A program made the translations under genes and the position numbers. A DNA stretch of 64,000 bases from Acorus gramineus. Taxonomy: Eukaryota; Streptophyta; Magnoliopsida; Acorales; Acoraceae. Below are positions 59,863 to 64,000 of the stretch, piece by piece. The stretch is from positions 1,612,001-1,676,000 of the forward strand of contig CM060849.1 of the NCBI GenBank assembly GCA_030737835.1, read 5' to 3'. Every line of letters starts with the position of its first letter. Position 1 is the stretch's first letter. Below the pieces are notes generated by a model, which saw nothing but the letters and a program-made list of their open reading frames with translations, was not told the origin of the DNA and ran no database searches.

Positions 59863-62556
59863 TGGTCCTGTCAGAGCCTAAGTCTAGTCGTATAGGTGAT
59901 GAGTCGTAGGATTGTCATCCGAGTCCTCTTGTGTTAGAGGTTATCTTAGGTTGCTGACATGCCTCCTTGCATCCGTTGACGTGGACGTGACCCCCTGGAC
60001 CCACCCTTAAGTTGTCGACTGGGTCGACTGGTTAGGGTTAGTTGTTAGATCTCTTGTGCGGGATTAAGGTTTGGGTAGGAGATTTATGCCCAGTAGTGTG
60101 ATAGTGATGAATTGGTTGCAATTTCTAAGGTGTGGATTGCGTCTCTATAATGGAGCTCTTTTCCGTGTATCGGTATCGCTGTTAACCATTGAGTTCGCGT
60201 GCGGCGCCTATGTAAAGTGTTGAGGATGTGGCGTATTGCTCATTAAGGGATGATGTCTTCTTCTAGCCTTCCTACTCAGGATTAAGGGGCCTTGCAGGGT
60301 CAGCGTTGAGACCCGGGCTAGGGTACTCCGTGTTCCTTGTTTGGTTGTCGGGATATCCTATATCGGGACTTCATGGTGCCCTGCCAAGGTTTCTTTTCCC
60401 GGTCAAGGACTACCTTAGAAGCATCAAATTGATGGTGGATTTTTCCCTCTCACTTGGAAGGTGCTGTAGGGAGTGGTGATGCGTACGATCGGGATTGGGT
60501 GCGTCCTATTGCATCTCAGTGGGCGATCGCTAGTGGACAGGGTTCCATAGTGGCATCTGGAGTCGCTTCGATATATCGTTGTGCGTTGTAGCTGCCCGGT
60601 TGAGGCCAGAGCCCTGTGAGGTGCTCCCAGATGCTATGCTTGTTGGTGCGCCCATATGGCAGAGATAGTGGGCTTGGGAGGCTACCAGGTAGAGGCCACA
60701 CCGGGAGAGTGCTTCTAAATGATGTGGAGAGCGTGGACTCCCCGTGATGAATCTGCCCCTGGAGTGCAGGATGCTTGAGTTCCAATGGTTGTAGATGCGT
60801 GACCTATCTTTGGCGGCATGTGAAGCACAGTTGTGGATACTGTCGCGTTTTGCCCCACATTGCTCGTGAATAAGGAGACGCGATGCTAGCGTTCGTGATG
60901 GGACTCAACCGCCCTATCAGATATATGACGTCGCATAGGCATTGTCGAGGTTCGACGACCCCTTATTGTGTGTCTTGTGGATTAAGTGCGGTTGAGCGGC
61001 TTACTAGGCGTGTAAGTGTTATCATGAGCGCCAGCCATGCTCGAGGTGCAGAATCTGGACTTAATTGTTTGAGGTGTTGTTTTGATCTCCCCGTGGAGGT
61101 TGAAGATCAATTACCTTTGCCGCGAATTGATGACCTATTTGACTAGCTCTGGGAGCGAGTGCCTGCTGTTAAATCGATCTTCGCACAAGGGTACCACAAG
61201 TTAGAGATCCGAGAGTTGGACATCCCGTAGATGGCCTTTCGTGACCGTTCAGGCACTACGAGTTTTAAGTACTGCCGTCGGGGTTGACGAATGCGCCGGA
61301 TGCCTTCGTGGATCTCAAAAGTTTTATTGGGTTTCCGTGGACTACTTTGGGGTAGTCGTCATAGAAATTGCTAGTAGTGCGATGAAAAGGTGATGTGGGT
61401 GACCTTGTTTCCCCAGGTTGGCATGCCCTCAGGCAAAGTTCGAGAATCATCATTGAGTGGAAAGCGTCAGTCCATCGAGATTCCTTAGTGGACGTGGGAG
61501 TGGGTTATCAGGGATTGTCGCAAACTCGTTAATGTCACGTTCGGGTCACGACGCCGTCTAGGTGATCATTGACCGACTGACTAAGTCCGCGTTTCCCTCC
61601 CTAACCCAACTGATTGAGTCTCTGGACGCCTTGACGTGGGTTTTCACCTTCGCGATTGTTCGTCTTCATGGCACTCCAGTCGGCGCTATTTTCGGTTGAG
61701 ACGCGAGGGTTACTTTGAGGTTGTGGCGCAGCCTTGGGCGCGAGCCTCCTTTTAAGTATAGCGTTTCATCGCCGATGGACAGCCAGACAAAGAGGACGAT
61801 TCAGACCTTGGAGGACGTGCTAAGTGCCTGCATGCTCGATGATGAGGGCAGTTGGGTCAGGTACCACCCATTTGTTGGGGTATGCCTGCAACACAACTGC
61901 CATTCGAGCACCCAGATGGATCTGTGAAAGGCACTCTACAGACGCAGTTTTATACCTCCCTTGTGTTGGGACGGTTGAGGAGCGCCAGTTGGAGGGGCCA
62001 TAAGTTAGTTGTTTGACCTTGCGGTGGCCAGGTTGGTTCGTGTGTGCATCTGCACCTCCTAGAACCGACAGAAGGGCTACGCAGGTCATCGTCGCCAGGA
62101 GCTTACCTTTGGGTTTGGCGATCATATTTTCAAGAAGGTGTCCTGGTTAAAGGGCACCCTCTGTTTCGACGTTCGGGGCAAGCTGAGTTTGCTCTTTAAT
62201 GGGACCATTTCTTGTCATTGAGTGGATTGGGGAGGTGGCTTATCATGTAGCCTTTCCCCCACAGCTGGCTCATGCCCACGACGTCGTCCTTGTCTCATGA
62301 CCGGGGCGTTATGTCCAAGATCCTGCTCATGTCAGTCTGTTCGACCGCCTCATCCTGGAGGTGGATTTGTCGTTCGTGGAGCAGTGGATCGAGGTCAAGG
62401 ACAAGCATGAGAAGAGGCTCCACGCTAAGACCGTTCCTTTGATTGTAGTGGGTTGGTAGCGCCAGTCCGGTGCGAAGACCACTTGGGAGCAAAGGTCTAT
62501 GCATGATACTTTCGGTCTTTCCCTTGAGTTTCCTTAAATTTTGAGGACTAAATTTA

Positions 62557-62571
62557 ATAAGGGGGGAAGAA
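62557..62571 (+). other. Polypurine tract of the LTR-B element
   Basis: AATAAGGGGGGAAGAA precedes the LTR start TGTTGTGCCTGTGTC. The reversed element at 43819-43832 has the matching tract. Confidence 0.88.
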
Positions 62572-64000
62572 TGTTGTGCCTGTGTCATTTGGAGCGCTCT
62601 GTTTGAAAATTTGGGTACATAATTTTTTTCCTAGAAGTTATGTATTCCTGATTTGGTATTTGGATTTGATTTTGTTAAAATCCAAGATGAAGAGGTTTAA
62701 ATATAAGTTTACTATGAGATGTCCAGTTTTGAGTTAGCTTTCGTACAGAAGTGGAATTAGATCAACTGGATTCTTGTAGTAAAAGTTATGGGTATTTTAC
62801 CAAGTATACCCCGGGGATGGAAATTCTGGCAGCAGCCCTGTTCCATGTTTAGCTCTAATGTCGGAATAGCTCGAGGGATTATCTGATCTTGGTACGAACA
62901 TGAAAGTTGTGGATAATCTTCTTGGCTTTCCAGCGGTCTTGGAATTGTAAAATTCGTAGCTATATCAAGGAAGTTATGGCTGTTCCCGTGGAGCATGCGC
63001 AGAATTTCTAGTCAATAGGCGACTAGGTCATTTCCCCTTTAAATATTTGTGAGCTAAATATCTCTCTCTCTCTCTCTCCCTCCCATTTTCTCACGTCGAC
63101 CTCTGCTGGTTCTCCTTCTCTCTTTCAAACCCCCCCCCCCCCCACCAAGTGTTTGATAAAATGTCCCAAAGAGATGGTGAAGGAGATGGTGCAAGTGCAT
63201 GAGTGGGTTTGTGTGGGAGTGTTGTTGTTGTTGTTTCTCCTCTCTCTCAAGCTTCCTTTCCATGATATCCCCCCCACTGATTGCAGCCATAGAGGGCTGA
63301 GGAGGCCGAGGAGGTGGTGGTGGTTGAGGTGGTCGCGGGTGCGTCGAGGGCCCCCGAACCTCCCCCTTTTGTTCCCCCTCCAAGGTGAGCTCCTCCCCTT
63401 CTTTTCTTGGTTTTTATGGCTTAAGGGGGTGTGGGAAGGTCATGCATGCTAGGTAGATGGGTTAGGGTACGTGTGAGGGGTTGGGAAGGGTTAAAATGAG
63501 GTTAGGACGGGCTGGGCGCGCGCTGGGCGCAGTCGGGCGCACAGACGCGTGCGGGCGGGTGCACGGGTGCGCGCGGGTGTGCGCGCGAGTGCGCGGGTGC
63601 GCGCGGGAGTGCGCGCAGGTGCTGGCGCGAGCGGGGGTGCGCGGGGCTGGGGTCCAGTGCGCGCGCGCGCGTGCATGCGCATGCGTGCGCGTGCTGGGGC
63701 GTGCACGGGGTGCTGCGCGGGGGGCGTAGTGCGCGCGGGTACGAGCTGGGCTGGACGCGCGGTGCGCGCGGGCACGCGCGAGCGTGCGCGCACGTGCGGC
63801 AACACGTCTGGGCGTGCAGGCAGGCGCGCAGCAGTGCGCCGATGGTGCTAGGGTGCGTGCGTGCGTGCACATTCGTGCGTGCGTGTGCGGGGGGCCATGC
63901 GTGTGGCTGCCCAAGGGTTCGGGTAGGTGTCGGGGCACTCGGACTCGCGTGCGTACGTGCGTGCTCGCATGCGTGCGAGCCCGTATGCATGCTTGTCCGA
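62572..64000 (+). mobile_element. LTR-B, 3' LTR, cut by the window edge
   Basis: It starts TGTTGTGCCTGTGTCATTTG after a polypurine tract and follows the LTR-B layout: a C run (63130-63142), a GAGGTGGTCGCGGGTGCG stretch, the donor-like TCCAAGGTGAGCTCC at about 63378, and the CpG-rich block from about 63510. The window ends just before the 39 nt segment. Confidence 0.92.

Larger units (their letters stand above)
59843..62571 (+). pseudogene. Internal region 2 of a non-autonomous LTR-B element, complete from primer site to polypurine tract
   Basis: Length is 2729 bp, about half of what a gag-pol needs. It is nearly identical along its length to internal region 1, and carries the same LTR-A piece (about 60283-60412), the same stop (TAG 61228-61230), the same deletion scar (about 61320), the linker QSIEIP followed here by a stop (about 61475-61490), and decayed integrase. 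The last part (62290-62535) has the integrase tail: a WIEVKDKHEKRLHAKT stretch (about 62386-62430) then a broken chromodomain-like part. Frames are interrupted throughout. It could only have moved with proteins supplied by another element. Confidence 0.9.

Overview
The window is plant nuclear DNA made almost entirely of nested, decayed LTR retrotransposons. I see no intact host gene, tRNA, rRNA or CRISPR array. The evidence for a plant is Ty1/copia and Ty3/gypsy polyprotein remains, a chromodomain-like integrase tail, primer sites complementary to initiator tRNA-Met, and a plant mobile domain (PMD) pseudogene with introns. The depth of nesting suggests a large, repeat-rich genome. I could not identify the species.

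Four LTR types recur. I call them LTR-A (starts TGTTATATATGTGTCAC, ends GGGGCGTGACA, about 2.9-3.3 kb), LTR-B (starts TGTTATGCCTGTGTCATTTG, about 3.6-3.7 kb), LTR-C (an A/B mosaic) and LTR-D (starts TGTTAAGTTTG, about 2.1 kb). The A, B and D elements fit the Tekay/Del type of Ty3/gypsy chromovirus. A, B and C share a CpG-rich block and a 36-39 nt segment bounded by splice-like signals. A, B and D share a small hairpin (TGAGC-N5-GCTCA) near their 3' end.

Layout. 1-1620: copia pol fragment, minus strand. About 1640-35666: a large older host element, probably a Tat-type Ty3/gypsy element on the minus strand, with tandem 0.53 kb repeats, an antisense PMD pseudogene (11061-15119) and an integrase C-terminus (31479-31753). 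It is split by four insertions with matching 5-bp target duplications: a solo LTR-A at 2895-6173 (GACAG), a solo LTR-A at 6998-9987 (AAACT), an LTR-B at 15857-30056 (TACAA) and a solo LTR-B at 31759-35504 (CTTAA). The LTR-B at 15857-30056 is itself split by a 10.6 kb composite at 16884-27485 (GCGGG), which carries the best-preserved gag-pol in the window.

35667-38396: abutting LTR-A pieces in opposite orientation. 38397-41151: the 3' end of an LTR-D element with an open integrase tail. 41152-51627: an inverted, non-autonomous LTR-B element. It was hit by a solo LTR-A at 44479-50504 (AGTAC), which was then hit by another solo LTR-A at 45090-48230 (TAATC). 51628-64000: LTR-C/B chimera, internal region 1, LTR-B, internal region 2, LTR-B, which is a tandem LTR-internal-LTR-internal-LTR array running off the window.

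The relative order of insertion can be read from the nesting. The Tat-type host is older than LTR-B at 15857-30056, which is older than the composite at 16884-27485. The LTR-B element at 41152-51627 is older than LTR-A 44479-50504, which is older than LTR-A 45090-48230. All boundaries come from reading the sequence by eye; no alignment or database search was run.
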